Shown here piece by piece: positions 1-5,757 of a stretch of DNA of 5,757 nucleotides. The DNA is taken from NCBI GenBank assembly GCA_012961645.1, contig DTYY01000181.1:1-5757 (forward strand), read 5' to 3'. The position numbers and the translations under genes were made by a program. Numbering within the stretch: the first letter of the stretch is position 1; every line of letters starts with the position of its first letter. The notes beneath the pieces were generated by a model. The model was not told the DNA's origin and did no database searches. It worked only from the letters and a program-made list of their open reading frames with translations. Origin of the DNA: Methanosarcinales archaeon (GTDB lineage: Archaea; Halobacteriota; Methanosarcinia; Methanosarcinales; Methanogasteraceae).

Positions 1-110
1 ATTTGAAAAAGCTCAAGTTGTGGCGGTGTGAAGCATACATACCCCCAGGCAGCCCGTCCAGACTTGCGCAGGATATCGCCATGCTGTTATCATACAAACG
101 ATCACGACAT

Positions 111-140
111 AAAAATAGTGGCGGGATGCACCCAAATCCC
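111..140 (-). terminator. Candidate terminator after the TEP gene
   Basis: Nineteen bases past the TAA stop, the minus strand carries a 5-bp inverted repeat, GGGAT (136-140) with ATCCC (123-127), around an 8-nt loop, followed after 7 nt by a run of five T (115-111). Archaeal termination relies mainly on T-tracts, and this is the only one close behind the gene. The stem is short, so the hairpin may be incidental. I see nothing else in 1-158 beyond this element. Confidence 0.35.
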
Positions 141-158
141 TGTCCTTTATCCTTTACT

Positions 159-3100
159 TTACGCACTCACCACAATCCCCCCTCCCCGCACCCCCGCACT
201 GACCTTCGGATCGTAGTACGAATACGCCCGGCTGTCAGGCACGATAGCCTTTACAGGGAAGAGCGCCCGCATCTCCACGTCAAACGAGAGTTCGACTCCC
301 CGCGGCAGGTCAAGCACGTACACAATGACCTTCCTGCCAGCTGTCTCGTAGCGTGTGATCGTGCCGTCCTCGACCAGTGCGTCCAGACTCTCAGAGATCG
401 GCGCAAATCCAGTGGGCACTGCAACATCTACGATCATCATGCCCGTGGACTGAGCTGCTCCGGTATACATAACTCGCGTGTGCGCCGTCACGATGTCATT
501 TACCGCCACATCGGTTGCATCGTAGACGATATCCAGTCGCAGCTCAGATACAGGCGCAATCTCAGGAAGAATTACATTGAACCGCTTTACCAGCTGATAA
601 TTCACCTCTCCAGTTCCAGTCAGTGTAAGCTGCACCTCGTCTGCCCCGTCAGGCACCAAAACGGTCTGCAGCACATCAAAGTTCCCCGCATCGATCCTGA
701 CGTCTTTGATGGTGCTGCCGTCGGCTGATACCGTCACGGTCGCGTCGATATCCCTGCCCTGATTTGATGCGGCGGTCATCAATGCTTTTAGCGCCATGAC
801 CGTATCCTGTGTCGACGAAAAGCCGCCAAACGAGTTTCTCTGGGATGCAATCCACTTGATTGCGTCGTTTGCAAGCGGATGCTTCGCATCAATCAGGGCA
901 AGCGCCGCATAAGAGGTGATCTCGATGTTCCTGCTCGATGGTGGATGACCATACTCGAATGGATAGGAATCTCTGTCAGAATCCCCGACTGCCGTCTGGT
1001 CCGGTCCCCAGTAGACGCCGTTTTCATCTTTCCTTGCGATCCCAACAAGCTTCTCGAGGGCGGCGTCAGCACGTGGGCTTTCGAGTTTTTGAAGCGCGAC
1101 AGAGCCTATAGCAAGCGGAAAAGGATCAGATTGGTCATCCAGGTTCTCTTCGAGGTACTTCTGCGCCTTTTCGAGGACACCAGGTCTTGCACCCCCGTAT
1201 TCGGCAAGTGCAATTGTTACAAAGCTCGTGAGCGCATATCTCCCCTCTATTCCGCCGATCATCTCCTGATGGCAGATGAAACCGATCGATTCCCACGAAC
1301 CGTCACCACTCTGGTGGGTGCAGATCCAGTCCGAAGCCTCTGCGAGAACTGATTCGTCTATCGATGTCACGTCCCGTGCGCTTGCAAACGAGTTCAGGAC
1401 GAACGCCGTGAGCCAGAGGCTCCCGCTCTCACCTCCACTCTCGCCGAAGGCTGAGAATGAGCCGTCGTTGTGCATGAACGTGAGCTGGCGCTGGTAGCCG
1501 GTCGTGATAAAGAGTTCAGCCTTTGCCTGAATCTCGGGGTTGATCTGGTCGGTTGCCTTGAGATAGCGCAGAATCTCGACATCTGGCGCAAACATGATCA
1601 TATTCTGCTCGCCACAACCAAACGGCATGTTGAGGAGGCTATCCATACCGTTTATTGTCTGTGCGACTATGCTCGGAGTGAAACTAACCAGAACAACCCC
1701 AGAATCAGAGACAATTCCTGTAGGAAGTGTGGCATCAAGCATGGTGCTGCCAACATTCAGATTTCCGTTCTCAACGATCTCCTGCCTCGTCCCCTCTGCT
1801 TCGATGATGATATCCTTTCTCACAGCATCAGCCATCCCCTCAGTCTGTGCTGTGATCTCGATGGTATGCGTGCCGATCTCTATCGGCGTAATCGTGAAAC
1901 TGACGTCTTCCACGCTGTTTGCGCCGATCGACACGCTTGCCACATCATCGCCGATGATATTGAACCAACCGCCGGAGGAGAGCGTCAATCTGACGTCCTG
2001 CGGTGTATCGAGGTAGTTATAGACCTGCACCCGGACAGGAAAGACCTCTCCGCGGGTAACGGAGTATGGGAGATCAGTATCGAGGAAGAATTCCTGAAAT
2101 ACGGTGAGGCTGTCCTCTGATATCCCGAGCCCGGCGTCTGATGACGAGACTGCATGGAGCCGCCACGTCGTGATGCTGTCCGGCGCAGTGAGATCGATGT
2201 GTGTACGACCATTATCGTCGGTGAGGAGATCTGGCAGCCAGAGCCATGTCTCTGGGAAGAACTGGCGCACGCGCTCAACCGTTGCGAGTTCGCCGTTGGC
2301 TGCTGAGGTTGGTGTAGCGGTCGGTGTAACCGCCGGGACTGGCATCGGCGCTCCTTCCTCGACCGCCATATCCATCACAGCCACTTCCCTCTCTTCGCCC
2401 CCTTTCCACACCCCCACCACCTCCGGAACCGGCATTTCGGGTTCCGGCATCTTCGGAATCTCGAAGGATGGTGATGCAAGCACCTGCATACCTGCATCGT
2501 CCAGAATCTCGTACGTTCCGATGCGCCGGTCGTAATAGCCATATTCCGGATGAATCTCGATCTGAGGCTCCATAAACCGCCTTTCCAGTTCGTCGAAGAC
2601 CTGCTTGAGATTTAGCCTGCCAGCACTCAGTGCATAGACCGATTCGTCAACGATTGCAACGCCGATCATCGACTTCTCCCCTGCATCAAAGTCCACACCT
2701 ACTGAATCGCCCGGAGATACAGTCTCGCTATCAAAAGCCGACGTCAGATCGACGCTCGTCTCAAAACGGACGTCAAATGGTAGTACATCGGCAGAGACCT
2801 CCAAATTCGGGTTGATCATATATGCCACGATCTTTGCGGACGGGCTCATCTGCGGTGTGACCTGGACCGCAATCTCTGATCTCTCGCTTGTGTCCGAGTA
2901 CACGGTTCTGCCGTTCGCGTATATATCATAGAATACCGTGCCCGGGTTGGTCGAGTGTGTGGCAAAGGCGATCGTGTCGCCGACATGGGGTACTCCCTCG
3001 CTCGTCTGCGCGATATGGATGAAGCTTGCACCCGGCGAGTATGCAGCGTCAAGCTCCACACTCTGGTGCACGGTCGAGCCGCTCGTGTCGCGGCACGTAG

Positions 3101-4379
3101 CCTCGATGTGAGCGCCCGTGCAGTTGAGAGGGATGGTGTAATCCAGGATAGCACCCCCGTTTTCGGTCAAAACGGTATCTTCTCTCCCTGTTTCGGTGTA
3201 GCCCTCTTCGCGGAACAGAGTCCTGATCTCAACGTCCGTATCTACCGGGTTTCCGTCCGGGTCTTCTGTTACGATCAGCACCCCAAACGGGAGTCCTGGT
3301 TTCGTGATGCTGGATTCCGGGATCAGATGGAGAATCATGTCCGATTCCACGATTTTCAGGAGTTCTGTCGAAGTCTCGGTGTGATTTCCGGTATCTGTGA
3401 CCGAGATGTTCAGCATGAGACTCCCCTGCCCACCTGCGCCATAAGTCCCTGCGATCCACCCGACTGCGGGCAGTTCGAACTCAACAGAGCCGTTCTCGAG
3501 AACAGCGCTGTATGTGGCGTAGGTTTCCCATGTGCCGACATATCTGATCGCCTCGATCTCAACAGAGCCCTCGACCGGTTTTCCGAAGAAGTAGTTTGCA
3601 GAGACCGTGCCCGTGATCTGATCAGAGACGAGGAACCAGTCTTTCAGGACATCCGACTCGATCTCGAACTTTGGGAGCACGTATCGCTCGACCCGGATGT
3701 CCACAACCGACTTCGATTCGCCGGAAACGGCTTTGATCTTCCATGTTCCGAGATTCGGCTCGGTCGATAGTGGCAGATCGAACGTGGATACGCCGAAAAC
3801 GTTTGTTTCGAGCGTCTCTCGGAAGATTTTAATCCCTTTTGCATCCGCAATTTCCAGTTCCACAGAATCAGCCAGTGGCAGCAGGTTGTTGTTCAGGAGG
3901 ATGACTCTGCCGTGGATCGTCTGCCCTGGCTTGTAGATCGGCTTGTCGGTCTCGATGAAGATCGGATTGCTCTTCAGAACCCTCACCGTTGCATTGTATC
4001 TCTCATCAGTGCCAACAGGCTCTGCGATCAGCGAGTACGTGCCTTCTTCGATCGGAGGTACCTCGAATCGTGCGACTGAATGCCCGCTTTTACCTGTCGA
4101 TGCGCGAACGAGAGGAACTTTCGTTTCTTCACTATCCAGAAGCGCATACTCCACCTGTCGTTTCGTGGGAGCATGTTCTTTACCTGCGAACGCAGACATG
4201 CTGATCGAACTCTCGCTTCCAACAAAGAGCGTCTTTGGAGCAAGGATCAGGTAATCTGCAGCCTCGGCAGGCGTATCGTTGCCCCTGTCGGGCGGGGCGC
4301 CGGTCTCGATGCAGCCTGCCGTGACAAGCGCCGCGACGCAGATCAGCGACATGATGTGAGATATCGATGCTTTTTCCAT
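159..4379 (-). CDS. Alpha-2-macroglobulin/complement C3-like thioester lipoprotein
   Basis: A 1406-residue exported protein of the A2M/C3/TEP superfamily, probably membrane-anchored and extracellular. Seen in order: a short signal peptide with Cys23 after TAG (lipobox-like, though -3 is Thr); MG1 about 40-135; MG2 with ETDKPIYKPGQT (143-154); MG3 with RYVLPKF (232-238); MG4-MG5 to about 540; MG6 interrupted by a bait-like insert (about 601-705); RQFFPETWLW (705-714); MG7; CUB halves flanking a thioester domain with GCGEQ (921-925) and His1037; and a receptor-binding-like MG8 (about 1275-1406) with VPTGF and SYYDP. Length matches animal TEPs (about 1340-1660). Family members covalently trap proteases or tag surfaces; which applies here is inferred only. 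Cysteines are few: 420/429 and 1020/1036 could pair. N-glycosylation sequons occur at N129, N296, N324, N332 and N419, all N-terminal to the thioester domain. The ATG follows GGTGA by 6 nt. No pbpC neighbour is visible. Confidence 0.96.
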   Translation of the reverse strand: MEKASISHIMSLICVAALVTAGCIETGAPPDRGNDTPAEAADYLILAPKTLFVGSESSISMSAFAGKEHAPTKRQVEYALLDSEETKVPLVRASTGKSGHSVARFEVPPIEEGTYSLIAEPVGTDERYNATVRVLKSNPIFIETDKPIYKPGQTIHGRVILLNNNLLPLADSVELEIADAKGIKIFRETLETNVFGVSTFDLPLSTEPNLGTWKIKAVSGESKSVVDIRVERYVLPKFEIESDVLKDWFLVSDQITGTVSANYFFGKPVEGSVEIEAIRYVGTWETYATYSAVLENGSVEFELPAVGWIAGTYGAGGQGSLMLNISVTDTGNHTETSTELLKIVESDMILHLIPESSITKPGLPFGVLIVTEDPDGNPVDTDVEIRTLFREEGYTETGREDTVLTENGGAILDYTIPLNCTGAHIEATCRDTSGSTVHQSVELDAAYSPGASFIHIAQTSEGVPHVGDTIAFATHSTNPGTVFYDIYANGRTVYSDTSERSEIAVQVTPQMSPSAKIVAYMINPNLEVSADVLPFDVRFETSVDLTSAFDSETVSPGDSVGVDFDAGEKSMIGVAIVDESVYALSAGRLNLKQVFDELERRFMEPQIEIHPEYGYYDRRIGTYEILDDAGMQVLASPSFEIPKMPEPEMPVPEVVGVWKGGEEREVAVMDMAVEEGAPMPVPAVTPTATPTSAANGELATVERVRQFFPETWLWLPDLLTDDNGRTHIDLTAPDSITTWRLHAVSSSDAGLGISEDSLTVFQEFFLDTDLPYSVTRGEVFPVRVQVYNYLDTPQDVRLTLSSGGWFNIIGDDVASVSIGANSVEDVSFTITPIEIGTHTIEITAQTEGMADAVRKDIIIEAEGTRQEIVENGNLNVGSTMLDATLPTGIVSDSGVVLVSFTPSIVAQTINGMDSLLNMPFGCGEQNMIMFAPDVEILRYLKATDQINPEIQAKAELFITTGYQRQLTFMHNDGSFSAFGESGGESGSLWLTAFVLNSFASARDVTSIDESVLAEASDWICTHQSGDGSWESIGFICHQEMIGGIEGRYALTSFVTIALAEYGGARPGVLEKAQKYLEENLDDQSDPFPLAIGSVALQKLESPRADAALEKLVGIARKDENGVYWGPDQTAVGDSDRDSYPFEYGHPPSSRNIEITSYAALALIDAKHPLANDAIKWIASQRNSFGGFSSTQDTVMALKALMTAASNQGRDIDATVTVSADGSTIKDVRIDAGNFDVLQTVLVPDGADEVQLTLTGTGEVNYQLVKRFNVILPEIAPVSELRLDIVYDATDVAVNDIVTAHTRVMYTGAAQSTGMMIVDVAVPTGFAPISESLDALVEDGTITRYETAGRKVIVYVLDLPRGVELSFDVEMRALFPVKAIVPDSRAYSYYDPKVSAGVRGGGIVVSA
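765..1667 (-). other. Thioester (TED) domain of the TEP protein
   Basis: Residues about 905-1205 form the alpha/alpha-toroid thioester domain. The motif MPFGCGEQN (918-926) provides the Cys922-Gln925 internal thioester; its codons lie at 1605-1619. Further family signatures are YQRQLTF (962-968), GSFSAFG (973-979), WLTAFVLN (989-996), GDGSW (1025-1029), CHQEMIGG (1036-1043) and GGFSSTQDTVMALKAL (1185-1200). His1037 (codon 1269-1271) aligns with the complement C3 histidine that activates the thioester for attack on hydroxyl groups; human A2M has Asn there. All residues needed for a working thioester appear present, so I infer an active covalent-attachment domain. Confidence 0.93.
2265..2579 (-). 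other. Bait-like insert in MG6
   Basis: Residues about 601-705 lie between the first half of MG6 (ending near QVFDELERRF) and the conserved FPETW (708-712), the position of the bait region in A2M and of the anaphylatoxin insert in C3. The segment has no cysteine, which rules out an anaphylatoxin domain. It is low-complexity: a Pro/Glu/Met stretch with MPVP at 649-652 and again at 679-682, an acidic stretch around 661-676, and a Thr/Pro linker TPTATPTSA (685-693). Candidate tryptic sites are RR at 618-619, K643, K659 and R664. An exposed, protease-sensitive loop that triggers a conformational change is the family expectation; the boundaries are approximate. Confidence 0.7.
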
Positions 4380-4385
4380 TGCGCT

Positions 4386-4390
4386 TCACC
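4386..4390 (-). promoter_or_regulatory. Ribosome binding site of the TEP gene
   Basis: Read on the minus strand, AAAGGTGA lies 6 nt before the ATG at 4379. GGTGA is complementary to the conserved 3' end of archaeal 16S rRNA (UCACC), so it supports this ATG as the start. Confidence 0.75.
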
Positions 4391-4427
4391 TTTCAGATCG
4401 GATACAAATGGAATTGCGGATTAATCA

Positions 4428-4435
4428 GATATATG
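4428..4435 (-). promoter_or_regulatory. Candidate archaeal TATA box of the TEP gene
   Basis: The minus strand reads GCAAAGCATATATCTG here, with CATATATC as the TATA-like core and purine-rich bases upstream that could serve as a BRE. A start of transcription about 25 nt downstream would fall near 4406, giving a leader of roughly 25-30 nt that still contains the GGTGA site. This suggests the TEP gene can be transcribed independently of queE. The call rests on motif and spacing only. Confidence 0.45.
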
Positions 4436-4448
4436 CTTTGCTTAAGCT

Positions 4449-4550
4449 TCAAAATGGGTTGTAGTTATCGGGTTTCGGGTGCAGGAAGTCCGGAACTCTT
4501 AACTCTTCATAGATACCGCCTGTATTCTCGTGTCCCCACAACGATGCCAT
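4449..4550 (-). CDS. Possible 33-residue ORF in the queE-TEP spacer
   Basis: This is a short ATG-to-TGA frame between queE and the TEP gene. It starts MASLWGHENTGGIYEELR and ends DNYNPF. Its codons favour purines at position one and its composition is protein-like (aromatics, acidic residues, few low-complexity runs). The stop falls 13 nt before the TEP TATA box, so the ORF would not lie on the TEP leader. The frame is also open upstream of the ATG into the 3' end of queE, back to a stop near the codons for Glu223-Val224 of QueE, with a TTG at 4565 as an alternative start. I see no Shine-Dalgarno site before either start. It could be a real microprotein, a leftover of a longer gene, part of a dispersed repeat, or chance. 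I do not recognise the family. Confidence 0.25.
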   Translation of the reverse strand: MASLWGHENTGGIYEELRVPDFLHPKPDNYNPF

Positions 4551-4573
4551 GCTTTGAACGGGCAATTCCGATC

Positions 4574-5287
4574 TCAGGGCATCCCGATCATCCGGTGTAT
4601 CTGTGGAATCATGCGGACCTCAGAGAGATATTCACCTGCAAAATCCATCAAATCGAGCAACTGCTGTAGATCAACTTTTATGGGAGTTACAGGCTGTAAA
4701 ATCAGCGGAATAGAGTTATCTATCGATTTGATACCACAAACAGCACTTTTAATACTTTCTTCTGTAGTTTCTTGAAGTACAACGATCTTAACAAATGTTT
4801 CAACATCCCTCGAATGGAATATCTCGATCGTCTCCAATTCGGCATGCAGAAGACGGTCATAGTCACCCGTTGACCGGTGTTCGGGAAGCTTGATATCACA
4901 TGAAACGATATCGATCAGATCTGCCACGATTCTTGCGTATTTTGGCAAACCTGCGTTCGTCTCCAGATATGTCGGCTTAGATGTGCTGCGTACAAGTTCC
5001 CTGATAAAATCGCGGTGTAAGAGCGGCTCTCCACCGGTTAAACTGATGTGTCGCGTGGAAGGCGTCCACAGATCATCGATGGCTGAAATCACGACGTCTG
5101 TATCCAGAGGATTTTCGATACGGCGGTCAGCAATCCTGCATTCATCAGCCGTATGGCGTGCCTCTCTGGTGTCGCAGTATTCGCACCGCAACTGGCAGCC
5201 GCAGAACCTGACAAAGACCTGCCTTGTGCCGGCATAGATCCCTTCCCCCTGTACGGAGTTGAATATCTTGTATATGTTTGCGTTCAT
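4574..5287 (-). CDS. queE: 7-carboxy-7-deazaguanine synthase (radical SAM)
   Basis: A 237-residue radical-SAM enzyme that converts 6-carboxy-tetrahydropterin to 7-carboxy-7-deazaguanine, using SAM, a 4Fe-4S cluster and Mg2+. This is a cytoplasmic step toward preQ0, which archaea use to make archaeosine in tRNA. Seen: FNSVQGEG (9-16), the cluster motif C31-x3-C35-x2-C38 followed by DT, TGGEP (84-88, SAM binding), LETNAGLP (108-115), DIKLP (131-135), QPVTP (198-202) and the C-terminal PQIHR (228-232). The length is normal for the family. Small oddities: Cys29 replaces the usual Ala just before the cluster motif, and the usual ETNG/ETSG reads ETNA. The ATG is well placed relative to the QGEG motif, but AGAGG abuts it with no spacer, so the mRNA may be leaderless or nearly so. 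No other preQ0-pathway gene is in view. The TEP gene follows 194 nt downstream. Confidence 0.95.
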   Translation of the reverse strand: MNANIYKIFNSVQGEGIYAGTRQVFVRFCGCQLRCEYCDTREARHTADECRIADRRIENPLDTDVVISAIDDLWTPSTRHISLTGGEPLLHRDFIRELVRSTSKPTYLETNAGLPKYARIVADLIDIVSCDIKLPEHRSTGDYDRLLHAELETIEIFHSRDVETFVKIVVLQETTEESIKSAVCGIKSIDNSIPLILQPVTPIKVDLQQLLDLMDFAGEYLSEVRMIPQIHRMIGMP

Positions 5288-5313
5288 CCTCTGCTGGATA
5301 TTTCGGTGCGATG

Positions 5314-5321
5314 TCTAAAAA
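5314..5321 (-). promoter_or_regulatory. queE: Weak candidate TATA box of queE
   Basis: The minus strand reads GGTTTTTAGACA, with an A/T core centred about 30 nt before the queE ATG. A start of transcription 25 nt downstream would leave a leader of only about 5 nt, which fits the lack of a properly spaced ribosome binding site. A second A/T element, GGTTAAATT near 5353-5361, is an alternative with a longer leader. Neither is strong. Confidence 0.25.
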
Positions 5322-5359
5322 CCTAACCCGGACGAGCCAGAGTCAAACAGGGAATTTAA

Positions 5360-5377
5360 CCGCAGAGGGCGCGGAGG
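5360..5377. repeat. GC-rich purine 9-mer repeat in the queE upstream spacer
   Basis: CCGCAGAGGGCGCGGAGG contains two imperfect 9-nt units (5362-5370 and 5371-5379, 6 of 9 matching). A related CACAGAG stretch occurs at 5450-5456. From memory, sequences of this GCAGAGG type recur between genes in many prokaryotes; I could not check that here. The rest of the non-coding stretch 5288-5494 shows an 8-bp direct repeat AGTCAAAC (5341-5348 and 5441-5448, exactly 100 nt apart) and a 6-bp inverted repeat GATAAT/ATTATC (5381-5400) with no T-tract. No gene is visible there. Confidence 0.3.
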
Positions 5378-5494
5378 CTTGATAATCCACAGAAATTATC
5401 CTGCAAATCTGGCGAGTTTGGCATAGTTACAGGTCTGACCAGTCAAACCCACAGAGACACTCCAAATCAATCATCAGCAACTTGGTGTCTACTA

Positions 5495-5736
5495 CTATCG
5501 ATTTTTTCCGAGAAGTCTCGCTATGAATGCTCGTATTCGCCCAATGATTCCAACGTTCCGATTCTCGACACGCTTCCTAACTCGGACCGGCGGGCGATAG
5601 ACCTCACTCTCAACCACTCTATTACCACTCTTGTGGGTAGCTGGTAACCCCTGCCCTTCGATATATCTAATTTTCGCTTCTTCCAGTAGTTCCGAATACC
5701 CCTACCTCCGAATACATTATATATTCTATAAAACAT
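5495..5736 (-). pseudogene. Small hypothetical gene, apparently frameshifted
   Basis: An ATG at 5736, 7 nt after a GGTGA ribosome binding site, opens a frame starting MFYRIYNVFGGRG. From about 5699 the most protein-like frame is a different one. It reads YSELLEEAKIRYIEGQG, continues with a Val/Arg/Glu-rich middle, and ends with a basic amphipathic segment GRIRAFIARLLGKNR before a TAG at 5495-5497. That second frame has no ATG, GTG or TTG near its beginning and is closed by a stop just upstream. Adding one G to the GGGG run (CCCC on the plus strand, 5699-5702) joins the two into an 80-residue protein. I therefore read this as one small gene broken by a one-base deletion, either real decay or a homopolymer sequencing error. 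Without the shift, the first frame runs to 5521 (71 residues) and becomes Arg/Ser/Gly-rich. I recognise no family. Confidence 0.4.
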
Positions 5737-5743
5737 AGTCGTC

Positions 5744-5748
5744 TCACC
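5744..5748 (-). promoter_or_regulatory. Ribosome binding site of the small frameshifted gene
   Basis: GGTGA on the minus strand, 7 nt before the ATG at 5736. It is the same motif, at nearly the same spacing, as in front of the TEP gene, and it decides the ATG over the upstream in-frame TTG codons at 5754 and 5751. Confidence 0.45.
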
Positions 5749-5757
5749 CAACAAATG

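Noticed and set aside
2..82. Minus-strand frame starting ATG at 82 and running off the left edge
   Set aside because: Only 27 codons are visible, there is no clear ribosome binding site, and composition does not point to coding. It could be the start of the next gene but cannot be supported from this window.
3..728. Plus-strand open frame of 241 codons at the left edge
   Set aside because: Most of it is antisense to the 3' end of the TEP gene; the translation is rich in His, Arg, Ser and Pro, has no recognisable motif, and starts with TTG without a ribosome binding site.
1470..2120. Plus-strand open frame of 216 codons
   Set aside because: Antisense to the MG7-thioester region; Cys/His/Arg/Asp-rich with no domain signature.
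2265..2579. Anaphylatoxin (C3a-like) domain in the TEP protein
   Set aside because: The insert has no cysteines, whereas anaphylatoxin domains need six.
2955..3770. Plus-strand open frame of 271 codons
   Set aside because: Entirely antisense to the MG3-MG5 part of the TEP gene, which has clear family motifs; the Arg/Asp/Cys-rich translation looks like a codon-bias shadow.
5381..5400. GATAAT/ATTATC inverted repeat as a terminator
   Set aside because: Six A/T-rich base pairs with an 8-nt loop and no T-tract on either strand.
5505..5520. CGAGA/TCTCG hairpin next to a T6 run
   Set aside because: On the plus strand the T-run comes before the stem, and on the minus strand the stem is followed by A, so neither orientation makes a terminator.
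5622..5647. TTACCA/TGGTAA inverted repeat with an inner CCAC/GTGG stem
   Set aside because: Short competing stems inside the probable small coding region; no sign of an RNA gene or operator.
5521..5754. Minus-strand 77-codon frame taken as it stands
   Set aside because: Its TTG start is upstream of the GGTGA site, and beyond about 5699 the neighbouring frame is much more protein-like. I prefer the frameshifted-gene reading given as a feature.

Overview
The window reads as archaeal chromosomal DNA, probably from a methanogen or ANME-type euryarchaeon. The evidence is indirect: Shine-Dalgarno sites of the form GGTGA, a TATA-box-like element at the right distance from the main start codon, a Thr/Pro linker of the TPTATPT kind common in exported proteins of methanogenic archaea, and queE, which in archaea serves archaeosine synthesis. 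Base composition looks roughly balanced. The assignment is an inference. All convincing genes lie on the minus strand.

Read in the direction of transcription (high to low coordinates): 5757-5495 holds a small, apparently frameshifted reading frame with a good ribosome binding site. 5494-5288 is non-coding and contains a GC-rich purine repeat and the likely queE promoter. 5287-4574 is queE, the radical-SAM enzyme 7-carboxy-7-deazaguanine synthase. 4573-4380 is a spacer with a possible 33-residue ORF, then the TATA box and ribosome binding site of the next gene. 4379-159 is a 1406-residue lipoprotein of the alpha-2-macroglobulin/complement C3 (thioester protein, TEP) superfamily, filling almost three quarters of the window. 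158-1 carries a hairpin plus T-tract terminator candidate and nothing else I can support.

The centrepiece is the TEP. It looks like the animal-type proteins: serial macroglobulin domains, a cysteine-free bait-like insert just before an FPETW-type motif, an intact GCGEQ thioester, and a C-terminal receptor-binding-like (MG8) domain ending in a YYDP motif. Its thioester domain has a CHQEMIGG motif, which places a histidine 115 residues after the thioester cysteine, as in complement C3 (IHQEMIGG). It also has a signal peptide with a lipobox-like cysteine, so it is probably tethered outside the cell membrane. It is not next to the murein enzyme gene pbpC, the usual neighbour of bacterial homologues. 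queE and the TEP gene do not obviously work together; the TEP gene appears to have its own promoter.
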